Shown here piece by piece: positions 9,075-16,766 of a stretch of 64,000 nucleotides of DNA. This stretch comes from Streptomyces sp. NBC_00443. Its GTDB lineage: Bacteria; Actinomycetota; Actinomycetes; Streptomycetales; Streptomycetaceae. The stretch spans positions 186,001-250,000 of the forward strand of contig NZ_CP107917.1 of the NCBI RefSeq assembly GCF_036014175.1, given 5' to 3'. A program made the position numbers and the translations under genes. A model generated the notes under the pieces. That model worked only from the letters and a program-made list of their open reading frames with translations. It did not search any database and was not told the DNA's origin. Positions within the stretch are counted from its first letter, which is position 1. Every line of letters starts with the position of its first letter.

Positions 9075-10213
9075 TCAGCTGACCCGCAGACCGACCGCCA
9101 GCGTCAGTTCAAGGACCCGGTGCGGCGATGCGAGATCCGGGAACAGCTCCCGCAGCTGCGACATCCGGTACCGGACGGTCTGGGGATGGACGAACAATGC
9201 CGCCGCCACCTCGTCCCGCCTGCCCTGGTGCAGCAGCCACGCCCACAACGTCTCCTCCAGCCGCCGTGCGGTCGCGTCAGGCAAGGTCCGCAACGGTGCG
9301 AGGGCTCGGGCACGCAGGTCTGCGAACGCCTCCGCGTCGGCGCTCAGCACCAGCTCGGGCAGGTGGTCCTCGGTGTCGCGAATATCGGAGGAGAGGAGCG
9401 CGCGCGTACGGCTCGTGCGTACGAGGCGGACGCGCGAGTCCATGGCCGGGCCGGGCCGATCACGGCGGTGCGGTCGGTCAGCTGCCGCAAGAGATGTGAT
9501 CGGTCGGCATCGGGGACGAGCAGCACGCCGAAGGCGTCCGGCAGATCGTCGAGGACGAGAGTGCTCGGGTCGAGCGCGCGGTAGGTAGGCCGGGCCTGGG
9601 CGGCGGGCAGCAGGACCGCGGTCAGCGAAACCGGAGGCTGCCACCCGGCCCGTTGAGCAGAGGCCAGCAGCACGTCCGGGCTCGCGCTGGCGAGGAGGTC
9701 GCGGGCCAGGTGTTCCAGGTGGCGCTCGTGGGCCCTGCCCCGGGCGGCCAGTTCGTCGGCGTGGCCCGCGGCGCTCGCGGCGGAGAGCTCGTCGATGTAG
9801 GCGAAGGTCAGCTCGGCGAACTTGGCGACCTCGGCGGCGGGCAGACCTGCGGGTACGGCACCCGCCGCCAGGCATCGCCAGGCCACGCGGGCGCCGACGC
9901 GGTAGGCGCTGAGCAGGGCGTCCATCGACCGGCCGTCCCGGACCTCGCCGCGGCCCAGCTCGTAGGCTGCGTCACCGGCGTCGCCGCCTGTGGCGTTCCC
10001 GCTCGCGAGGTCCAGGTAGTGCCCCAGGGCGGTGCGGACGGCTCGGCGGATGGTGCCGCCCATGCGGCCCGAAAGGGCGTTGGCGTAGGGAGGGACCTCC
10101 TCGATGATCGCCTGGACGACCTCGTCGGCGGTGGTCTTCACCGCGGCCCGCAGTGCGGTGACCGTCGTCTCATCCAGGGCCAGTTCGCTGGCCCTCCGGA
10201 TTGCATGGCTCAT
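9075..10213 (-). pseudogene. PucR/CdaR-type regulator of the desaturase unit, frameshifted
   Basis: The N-terminal two thirds starts at ATG 10213 (MSHAIRRASELALDETTVTA) and has the helical sensor layout of PucR-type regulators (YRVGARVAWRCLAAGAV). The C-terminal part is in another frame: DTEDHLPELVLSADAEAFAD leads into the HTH_30 domain (RRDEVAAALFVHPQTVRYRM) and ends at 9075. The shift falls between about 9380 and 9445. The gene is divergent from the reductase-desaturase pair across an 86-nt gap, so it is probably their regulator. Both halves are otherwise well conserved, so the lesion is recent or a sequence error. Confidence 0.75.
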
Positions 10214-10299
10214 GTTTTGTTCCCTGTGAACAATTCAGCCGACCAGATTTACGTCCTACGGTCAGGACTTTACGCCTTGAGGCGCAGCAAGCTGGAGCC

Positions 10300-11355
10300 A
10301 TGACGAGTGCAGCCCTCCGCAGTAGGGCGTGGAAACTGCTGGAGATGGTCACGACACCGCTGCTGCCGTCGGACTACCTCGACCTGGTCAGCCCGCTGCG
10401 TGCGGGCGCTGACCTGCGTGGGCGCATCGAGGCCGTGCACCCCGAGACGAGTGACGCCGCGACCATCGTGATCAGGCCGGGACGGGGCTGGCGCGGCCAC
10501 ACGGCCGGTCAGTACGTGCGGATCGGGGTCGACGTCGACGGGGTGCGCCTGTGGCGTGCCTACTCCATCACCTCGCCGACAAACCGCCGGGACGGCCGCG
10601 TCACGATCACCGTGAAGGCGATCCCGGCCGGCAAGGTCAGCAACCACATGGTCCGCCGGGCGAAACCGGGCACGCTGATCCAGCTCGACCAGGCGACCGG
10701 TGACTTCGTGCTGCCGCAGGCCAAGCCCGCCAAGGTGCTCTACCTGACGGCCGGCAGCGGCATCACGCCCGTCATGGGCATGCTGCGCGACACCGAATTC
10801 GACGACGTCGTCATGGTCCACTGCGCGCCACAGCCGCAGGACGTGATCTTCCGCAACGAGCTGCACGACCTGGTCGCGGACAAGAAGCTGCAGCTCACCG
10901 AGGTGCACACCGACACCGACGGCGTGCTCGACATCACCCGTCTCGATGAACTTGTGCCGGACTGGGCCGAGCGCGAGACCTGGGCCTGCGGGCCCGCGGG
11001 CCTGCTCGACGCCGCCGAAGAGCACTGGAGCGAGCATGGCGTCCCAGAGCGCCTGCACACCGAACGCTTCCGCCCCAGCATCGTCGTCGCCGGTGACGGC
11101 GGCGAGGTCACGTTCAGCGCCACCGGCAAGACCGTCGACGCGGGCGGCGCCCCGCCGTTGCTGGACGTCGGCGAAGAGGTCGGCGTACTCATGCCGTCGG
11201 GTTGCCGCATGGGCATCTGCTTCGGCTGCGTCACGCCGCTCAAGGCGGGCGCCGTCCGCGACCTGCGCACCGGCGAGATCACCGAGGCCGAGCCGGGCGT
11301 CCTCATCCAGACCTGCGTGTCCGCCGCGGCGGGCCCTTGCGACATCGAACGGTAG
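10300..11355 (+). CDS. ferredoxin reductase (FAD/NAD/[2Fe-2S]) for fatty-acid desaturase
   Basis: This is a 351-residue electron-transfer protein. An FAD-binding barrel carries WRAYSITSPTN, the nucleotide-binding fold carries LYLTAGSGITPVMGML, and a C-terminal plant-type [2Fe-2S] ferredoxin domain carries CRMGICFGCVTPLKAG plus a distal Cys in LIQTCVS. The ATG at 10300 has GGAG upstream; a farther in-frame start would translate the promoter region. The layout matches the Rv3230c type that feeds electrons from NAD(P)H to DesA3-like desaturases. The desaturase follows at 7 nt, so the two are co-transcribed. Confidence 0.9.
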   Translation: MTSAALRSRAWKLLEMVTTPLLPSDYLDLVSPLRAGADLRGRIEAVHPETSDAATIVIRPGRGWRGHTAGQYVRIGVDVDGVRLWRAYSITSPTNRRDGRVTITVKAIPAGKVSNHMVRRAKPGTLIQLDQATGDFVLPQAKPAKVLYLTAGSGITPVMGMLRDTEFDDVVMVHCAPQPQDVIFRNELHDLVADKKLQLTEVHTDTDGVLDITRLDELVPDWAERETWACGPAGLLDAAEEHWSEHGVPERLHTERFRPSIVVAGDGGEVTFSATGKTVDAGGAPPLLDVGEEVGVLMPSGCRMGICFGCVTPLKAGAVRDLRTGEITEAEPGVLIQTCVSAAAGPCDIER

Positions 11356-11362
11356 GAGCACC

Positions 11363-12481
11363 TTGACCGCCATCGACCCCACCGCCCACCTGACCGCGGA
11401 GCAGATCGAGGAGCTCGGCCGTGAACTGGACGCGATCCGCGACGAGGTGATCGCCGGCCGCGGCGAGAAGGACGCCGCCTACATCCGCAAGGTCATCTCG
11501 GCGCAGCGCAAGCTCGAGCTGGTCAGCAGGGGCGTGCTGCTGTTCTCGATCTTCCCGCCCGCGTGGCTGCTCGGCACCGCGGGTCTGTCCGTGGCGAAGA
11601 TCATGGACAACATGGAGATCGGCCACAACATCCTGCACGGCCAGTGGGACTGGATGCGGGACCCGAAGATCCACTCCACCACCTGGGACTGGGATCACGT
11701 CTCACCGGCCGACCAGTGGAAGCACTCGCACAACGAGCTGCACCACACGTACACCAACGTGATCGGCAAGGACAACGACCTCGGCTACGGCATCATGCGC
11801 GTCGACGAGGACCAGAAGTGGCACCCGATGCACCTCGGCCAGCCGCTGTGGAACTTCATCAACGCCTGCTTCTTCGAGTACGGCATCGCAGCGTACGACC
11901 TGGAGCTCGGCAAGAACCTGCACAAGCGCCGCCGCAAGAACCCGGAGTTCCACGCGCGGGCCAAGGCCGTAGGCCGCAAGATCCGCAAGCAGGTGCTCAA
12001 GGACTACGTGATCCACCCGCTCCTGTCGGGCCCGTCGTTCCTCACCACGCTCGCTGCCACGTTCACCGCGAACCTGGTCCGCAACATCTGGACCCACTCG
12101 GTCATCATGTGCGGGCACTTCCCCGAGGGCGTACAGGTCTTCGAGCGCCGGTCGATCAAGGGCGAGACGCGCGGCCAGTGGTACCTGCGCCAGATGATGG
12201 GCTCGGCGAACATCAGCGGCAGCAAGGCCATGCACTTCATGACCGGCAACCTGTCGCACCAGATCGAGCACCACCTGTTCCCGGACCTGCCGAGCAACCG
12301 GTACGCCGAGGTCGCGGTAAAGGTGCGCGCGCTGTTCGAAAAGTACGAGCTGGAGTACGTCACCGGCCCGCTGCCCAAGCAGGTGTTCTCCGCGTGGCAC
12401 AAGGTCTTCCGGCTCTCGCTGCCGAACAAGAAGCCCAAGGTCAAAACGCCGGACCGCGAGCAGGAACTCGTCGCGGCCTGA
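11363..12481 (+). CDS. membrane fatty acyl desaturase (DesA3-like)
   Basis: This is a 372-residue membrane di-iron desaturase that introduces a double bond into acyl chains at the membrane. The three histidine boxes are present: HNILHGQWDW, KHSHNELHHTYTN and NLSHQIEHHLFPDLP. Hydrophobic spans lie around LELVSRGVLLFSIFPPAWLL. The start is TTG at 11363, chosen because AGGAG overlaps the reductase stop at the right distance and no ATG fits. The C-terminus is basic and probably cytosolic. The reductase directly upstream is its expected electron donor. Confidence 0.9.
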   Translation: MTAIDPTAHLTAEQIEELGRELDAIRDEVIAGRGEKDAAYIRKVISAQRKLELVSRGVLLFSIFPPAWLLGTAGLSVAKIMDNMEIGHNILHGQWDWMRDPKIHSTTWDWDHVSPADQWKHSHNELHHTYTNVIGKDNDLGYGIMRVDEDQKWHPMHLGQPLWNFINACFFEYGIAAYDLELGKNLHKRRRKNPEFHARAKAVGRKIRKQVLKDYVIHPLLSGPSFLTTLAATFTANLVRNIWTHSVIMCGHFPEGVQVFERRSIKGETRGQWYLRQMMGSANISGSKAMHFMTGNLSHQIEHHLFPDLPSNRYAEVAVKVRALFEKYELEYVTGPLPKQVFSAWHKVFRLSLPNKKPKVKTPDREQELVAA

Positions 12482-12689
12482 CTCCCGGTATTGGTCCAGA
12501 TCTTTCGGCCGTACCGGCGGCACCGGGGTTCGGTGAGATCCGTTACGGACGGTGGGCGACCGGGACATCAGACCGTGCGACACGGGATCCGGGACAGCCC
12601 GGTGTCCGGCTGCACTGCTACCTGGACGTGCGCCAGGAGCTCAACACACAGCCCCCGGCGAGGTGTTGTAGTGCGCTGACCTGCCATGG
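12482..12689. other. 3' region of the desaturase operon, no gene
   Basis: No coding frame is supported. A clear terminator hairpin was not identified. The stretch leads into IS110-type remnant DNA. Confidence 0.3.
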
Positions 12690-12919
12690 TCGGGCCGATA
12701 AGCGGGTGCGAGCGGGCCTTCTTCCTCTCCGCCTTCGCCGCCATGGGCGACCCTGCTCCGCGGGCCTGCTACGGCAAGAAGATCGCCCAAGGCAAGCACC
12801 ACACGTAGGCCCTGCTCTGCCTCGCCCGACGACGAGCCGACGTCCTCTTCGCGATGCTCCGCGACGGCACATTCTGCGAGCCACAGCCCGTTCGGGCTGC
12901 CGTCGCTCCGCAGACCTAG
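12690..12919 (+). pseudogene. C-terminal remnant of an IS110-family transposase
   Basis: Reading RAFFLSAFAAMGDPAPRACY, then GKKIAQGKHHT, an in-frame TAG, then ALLCLARRRADVLFAMLRDG TFCEP, this matches the characteristic C-terminal end of IS110/IS116/IS902 transposases. There the equivalent of the TAG codon is normally Gln. The N-terminal DEDD nuclease domain is absent. No terminal structures could be assigned, so this is a dead fragment. Confidence 0.65.
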
Positions 12920-13158
12920 ACCATGGCCAGGAAGTGATCCGTGGGGCCGTAGTCGATCTTCCAGTCGGCATACACCCCAACGGCGCCGTCCTTCTGGCAC
13001 CGCAGCCCAACGGTCACCCAGCGGACTGACCCGTCACCAGCAAGCGAGAAGGCGACCGCCGTCTCGAACTCCTCGCTCCCGCACGGGCAGCAGGCCTCAC
13101 CAGGGTCCGCATCCTCCCAGAACTCCTCGCACCCTGGTCCGAAGCGCTCCCCTACCAT
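12916..13158 (-). CDS. conserved hypothetical protein with Cys pair
   Basis: The frame reads MVGERFGPGCEEFWEDADPG, then EACCPCGSEEFETAVAF, and ends WKIDYGPTDHFLAMV at 12916. An upstream in-frame start at 13206 would add 16 residues. The C-P-C-G knuckle and a later Cys (GLRCQKDG) suggest a zinc-stabilised fold. The protein is about 80 residues, soluble and of unknown function. It overlaps the IS110 remnant's last codon and is divergent from the phytoene-synthase-like remnant. It may be intact despite lying in degraded DNA. Confidence 0.5.
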   Translation of the reverse strand: MVGERFGPGCEEFWEDADPGEACCPCGSEEFETAVAFSLAGDGSVRWVTVGLRCQKDGAVGVYADWKIDYGPTDHFLAMV

Positions 13159-13164
13159 CAGCAG

Positions 13165-13560
13165 ATGAGCGCGTGGAGTCAGAGCATGGACGCTGCGGGT
13201 ATCCAAGATGCGGAGTTGCGGCAGGACTACGGCGCCCAGCGAGAGTCCGTGGCGCGCTTTCGGCGTACCTCATATCTCGCGGCCCGTCTGCTGCTGCCGA
13301 AGGCGGTCTTGCCCCATGTGGTGGCGGCAACGGCAGTGATGCACTACGGGGACAACTCTGCTGGACACCGGCGCGAAGCCGCAGCGAATTACGGCGTGGG
13401 AGTCGTGGGGGCAGGCGATCCGTAAGGCGCTGGACAGCGGCGTGAGCGACGATGCGTTGATCCGCACGCTGCTGCACACCACGGCAGCGTTCCCCGGCTC
13501 CGGGAGGTGGTGAAGGAGTACCTCTCCACCGCCGCCGCCGAATTGGACTTCACCCGTCGT
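13165..13560 (+). pseudogene. squalene/phytoene-synthase-like remnant
   Basis: The frame starts MSAWSQSMDAAGIQDAELRQ and continues to YLAARLLLPKAVLPHVVAAT and VMHYGDN. Another frame then continues LLDTGAKPQRITAWESWGQA and DSGVSDDALIRTLLHTTAAF, and a third gives LREVVKEYLSTAAAELDFT. This is the N-terminal part of a trans-isoprenyl synthase in the squalene/phytoene family, broken by at least two frameshifts (about 13360 and 13497) and cut at about 13560. The second Asp-rich substrate-binding motif is missing. It is not functional. Confidence 0.6.
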
Positions 13561-13618
13561 CGCGCACACTCGCCGTCGCCGCGTTGAGGACAGCACTGCA
13601 CGGCAGCTGAGGTACCTC

Positions 13619-13714
13619 AAGCCCAAGCGGCGCCGCGGCGCGATCCCGCTGCTCACCCACACCACCGAACTGCGCCACCCCAAGGGCGTCGTCACCGTCA
13701 TCTCGCCGTGGAAC
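13619..13714 (+). pseudogene. aldehyde dehydrogenase fragment (succinate-semialdehyde type)
   Basis: A 32-residue stretch reads KRRRGAIPLLTHTTELRHPK and then GVVTVISPWN. It matches the segment leading into the cofactor-binding PWN motif of aldehyde dehydrogenases of the succinate-semialdehyde type. It is fused on the left to the phytoene-synthase-like remnant and on the right to a 48-bp sequence also found at 41896. It is a pure relic. Confidence 0.55.
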
Positions 13715-13762
13715 TCGGCACCACCATCGAGTGGTACGACAACTCATTCGATCGGGGCTAGG
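13715..13762. repeat. 48-bp perfect repeat, copy 1
   Basis: The sequence from TCGGCACCACCATCGAGTGG to ATCGGGGCTAGG is identical to 41896-41943. The first 29 nt encode GTTIEWYDN, the N-terminus of a metabolite:H+ symporter. In copy 2 this follows the rest of that N-terminus, whereas here it follows an aldehyde dehydrogenase fragment. The copy is therefore displaced. Flanks differ on both sides. Confidence 0.85.
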
Positions 13763-13792
13763 ACCTGCGGTTTCCACGATTCCGACTGCCGA

Positions 13793-13833
13793 AGTCAGCA
13801 CGGAACCAGCACAGGGGCGGTGGCGTGCTGACT
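13793..13833. repeat. 10-bp inverted repeat in degraded DNA
   Basis: AGTCAGCACG at 13793-13802 is the reverse complement of CGTGCTGACT at 13824-13833, with a 21-nt spacer. A related sequence (AAGTCAGCACGG) occurs in the second graveyard near 41592. It may be part of a lost mobile-element end. The evidence is thin. Confidence 0.35.
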
Positions 13834-13971
13834 CAGGGCTGGTCGACCTGCTTCCCAGCGCGCACCGCTGAACCCGTTGACTCCACGGCGCCGTTGCACA
13901 GCGTCGCGAACCCAGCCGCCGCCTCCAGGCTGTCCAACGTCGTGGATCCTTGCCTCCCGAAGGCAAACGGA

Positions 13972-14620
13972 TCACCGCGTCGAGTCAGTCGCACAGGCTC
14001 GCCTCCGCCGCCGAGTCTCCGGGTCGCGGTTGGCTTCGCAACTCCGAGCCACCAGCGGAGACCGAGTTCTTCGAGGTGGGCCTGGTCCGGCAGCGTCTCG
14101 CCCGTCGGCGCCACCTGGTCTTTGCGGGCGCCGCGCTGGATGTCGAGGAGCGACCCGCGTCAACTCCAGGCCCTCTTCCTCGCCAGAGCCGTGCCAGTCC
14201 TCGGCGAACCGCTCGGCGAGGAAGCGGTAGAAGTCGCAGTGAAGCAGCCGGACGTGCTGTTCCACACCGCCCGCCGCGCGCTTCTGAGCGCCGTACTGGC
14301 GGATGGCCTCCAGCAACAAGGCTGTCCCTTGCGCTCGTTGATGAGGACCACAGACCGTGCCACCAGGCGATTGACAAGATCGAAGGCATCTTGGCGCGCG
14401 ACGCTCACCTTCGCACCCACACGCTCGGCCGTGTCCAGGCCGAAGCCACCAGCGAACACCGACAGCCGGTTCCACAGCAGCCGCGGTGCGGTACCGCCAG
14501 TGAGCGGGGCGATGCGGTTCTCCAGGCGCTCCGCGACCTGGTCGACGGTCAGGGTGAGGCAGTCGTGCCTCTGAGTCTTGTCACGGTGAGCGGTCTGCGA
14601 GCGAGCGCATAGCATCCGAT
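13972..14620 (-). pseudogene. remnant of a LuxR-type large ATPase regulator
   Basis: Minus-strand frames contain LTLTVDQVAERLENRIAPLT and LLWNRLSVFAGGFGLDTAER, then DAFDLVNRLVARSVVLINER, and in a second frame LLEAIRQYGAQKRAAGGVEQ and FYRFLAERFAEDW. This order is characteristic of the winged-helix/TPR junction of LuxR-family or BTAD-like ATPase regulators. Frameshifts and internal deletions separate the pieces, and both the NTPase P-loop and the LuxR HTH are missing. It is clearly dead. Confidence 0.6.
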
Positions 14621-15134
14621 GATCTGCGATCTGCCCAGCGGGTTCAGCGTCCTCGCCGGAGCGAATGGTTCCGGTAAGTCCACCTTCAAGGGCGGTGGCG
14701 AGGTCCATGGGCATCGGTGTCTGGCGGGGGTGTTCCCTGCGCCCCAGGCCGCCGGCGCCGCTCAGCCACCCGATCTCGGCCTCCCGGTGAGTCCACGACC
14801 CGGTGAGCGACGAAGCGCGCGGTCGCGGTGCCGGGTTTCGTCAGCGGTGGACACGCAGAGCGTGACCTCAAGCGGCGTCTTGGCAGCCGGTCGAGACACC
14901 GACGCCCTTCGAGAGCAGTTCGCGCCTTCTCATCCGACCAAGAGACGGCCAAGGAAATGCAAGGGGGGACAAAACTCTCCCTGCCATGGGTGACGCCTAT
15001 GGTGCAAGACTTTCCGCGTGATCAGCCGCCCGGTCGAGGCGAGCGGTCACCCTGTTCCCGCGGTGGCGTCGATCCCGTGCCTGGTCTCCCGCTGGTGTAC
15101 ACGACTGATCCGTCCGTGATGCAAAGGCGAATGT
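14621..15134. other. no supported gene; promoter region of paoA
   Basis: A plus frame at 14619 reads MICDLPSGFSVLAGANGSGK ST, which looks like a Walker A P-loop, but protein-like sequence ends there. It may be the tip of a lost ATPase gene. The right part must hold the promoter of the molybdenum enzyme operon; I cannot assign its boxes. Confidence 0.3.
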
Positions 15135-15773
15135 ATGTCCTCTGAACTCCCTGATTCTGCTGTTTCCCCGCCCACCGGAACCGGTGAGTCCACCTCGGGG
15201 CCCAGTCGGCGCACCGTCATCGCCACCGGTGTCGCGGTGGGCGGTGTCGTGGTGGCCGGAGGAACGTTCCTGGCCGGCGCCGAGGAAGCGACCGCCACCG
15301 GTGCGGCCCCCTCCAGCCGTGTGTCCCTGACGGTGAACGGCACCCGGCGGACGGTGACGGTCGACAACCGGACCTCGCTGCTGGATCTGCTGCGCGAGCA
15401 CCTTGACCTGACCGGCTCGAAGAAGGGCTGTAACGCCGGGGCCTGCGGGGCATGCACGGTGCTGGTCGACGGGCAGCGGGTCAACTCCTGCCTGACGCTG
15501 GCGGTGCGTCTGGAGGGCGCCGAGGTCACCACGATCGAGGGCCTTGCAGAGGGTGGCGAACTCCACCCGTTGCAGCAGGCGTTCATCGACGAGGACGCCT
15601 TCCAGTGCGGCTACTGCACGCCCGGCCAGATCATGTCCGGCGTCGGCTGTATCCAGGAGGGCCACACCAGCTCGCCGGAGGAGATCCGGGAGTACATGAG
15701 CGGCAACGTGTGCCGCTGTGGCTGCTACGTCAAGATCGTGCGCGCGGTCGAGCAGACCGCCGCCCGCAAGTAA
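15135..15773 (+). CDS. paoA: aldehyde oxidoreductase, [2Fe-2S] subunit (PaoA/YagT type)
   Basis: This is a 212-residue iron-sulfur subunit of a molybdenum hydroxylase. A twin-arginine signal (SRRTVIATGVAVGGVVVAGG) at residues 28-50 sends the folded complex outside the membrane. The plant-type cluster motif is CNAGACGACTVLVDG plus a distal Cys (NSCLTL), and the second cluster uses CGYCTPGQ and CRCGCYVKI. The order small-FAD-molybdopterin subunit with only 12 nt to the next gene matches the E. coli paoABC (yagTSR) layout. The homologue oxidises aromatic and aliphatic aldehydes to acids. Confidence 0.92.
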   Translation: MSSELPDSAVSPPTGTGESTSGPSRRTVIATGVAVGGVVVAGGTFLAGAEEATATGAAPSSRVSLTVNGTRRTVTVDNRTSLLDLLREHLDLTGSKKGCNAGACGACTVLVDGQRVNSCLTLAVRLEGAEVTTIEGLAEGGELHPLQQAFIDEDAFQCGYCTPGQIMSGVGCIQEGHTSSPEEIREYMSGNVCRCGCYVKIVRAVEQTAARK

Positions 15774-15785
15774 GGAGCGGCCAGC

Positions 15786-16766
15786 ATGCACCCCTTCTCC
15801 TACACCCGCGTCGACAGCGTCCGGGAAGCCCTGGCCGCCGGCAGACGCGGCGGTCGTTACATCGCCGGCGGTACCACGCTGGTCGACCTGATGCGCGAGA
15901 GCGTCGAAACCCCCGAGACGCTCGTCGACATCAGCGCCCTGCCCCTGAGTGAGATCACCGCCACCGCGGGCGGCGGCATCCGCATCGGCGCCCTGGTCCC
16001 GATGGCCGTGGCCACCGCCGACCCCAAGCTGAACTCCCTCTTCCCGGTGGCCGCCCAAGCGCTGCGGGGCGCCTCGGCCCAGCTGCGGAACATGGCCACC
16101 ATCGGCGGCAACATCATGCAGCGCACCCGCTGCACCTACTTCCGCGACGTCACCGCCGACTGCAACAAGCGCGAGCCCGGCTCCGGTTGCGCCGCCCTGG
16201 GCGGCTACAACCGCGGCCACGCGATCCTGGGCGGCTCCGACCACTGCGTGGCCACCCACGCCTCCGACTTCGCCGTCGCGCTCACCGCCCTGGAGGCGAC
16301 GGTCCACCTGCAGGCCCCGGACGGCAAGGAGCGCAGCCTCCCCTTCGCCGACTTCCTGCTCCGTCCCGGCAGCACTCCGCACCGCGAACAGAACCTCCGG
16401 CAGGACGAGTTGATCACGGCGGTCGAGATCCCGGCCTATCCGCGTCCGCTGAAGTCGGCCTATCTGAAGCTCCGCGACCGGCAGTCCTACTCGTTCGGGC
16501 TCGCCTCGGCGGCCGTCGCCCTGCACATCCGGGGCGGCGTGATCCGCGAGGCGAAGGTCGCCGCCGGCGGTGTGGCCACCGTGCCGTGGAAGCTGCCGGC
16601 CGTCGAGCGGGCCCTGATCGGCGAGCGCCCCTCGGACGGTTTGTGGGCCGAGGCCGCCCGCCACGCGGCCGACGGTGCCCGCCCCCTTCAGCACAACCGG
16701 TTCAAGGTCGAGCTCCTGAAGCGAACCGTCGAACGCCAGCTGCGCACCGTAGGAGAGATGGAATGA
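15786..16766 (+). CDS. paoB: aldehyde oxidoreductase, FAD subunit (PaoB/YagS type)
   Basis: This is a 326-residue FAD-binding subunit of the molybdopterin dehydrogenase type. YIAGGTTLVDLMRE is the first flavin-contact loop and TIGGNIMQRTRCTYFRD the second. A Cys-containing insert (CNKREPGSGCAALGGYNRGH) resembles the PaoB loop that holds an additional [4Fe-4S] cluster. It ends in an ATGA overlap with the molybdopterin subunit gene, consistent with stoichiometric synthesis. It carries no signal of its own and would be exported with PaoA. Confidence 0.9.
   Translation: MHPFSYTRVDSVREALAAGRRGGRYIAGGTTLVDLMRESVETPETLVDISALPLSEITATAGGGIRIGALVPMAVATADPKLNSLFPVAAQALRGASAQLRNMATIGGNIMQRTRCTYFRDVTADCNKREPGSGCAALGGYNRGHAILGGSDHCVATHASDFAVALTALEATVHLQAPDGKERSLPFADFLLRPGSTPHREQNLRQDELITAVEIPAYPRPLKSAYLKLRDRQSYSFGLASAAVALHIRGGVIREAKVAAGGVATVPWKLPAVERALIGERPSDGLWAEAARHAADGARPLQHNRFKVELLKRTVERQLRTVGEME

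Noticed and set aside
13165..13560. Functional hopanoid or carotenoid gene set around the phytoene-synthase-like remnant
   Set aside because: The gene is broken and no partner biosynthetic genes are adjacent. The CrtI-like gene at 55684 lies in an unrelated operon.
14619..14690. Walker A-like sequence GANGSGKST in a short plus frame
   Set aside because: No further ATPase motif follows and the frame loses protein character. Kept only as a possible relic.
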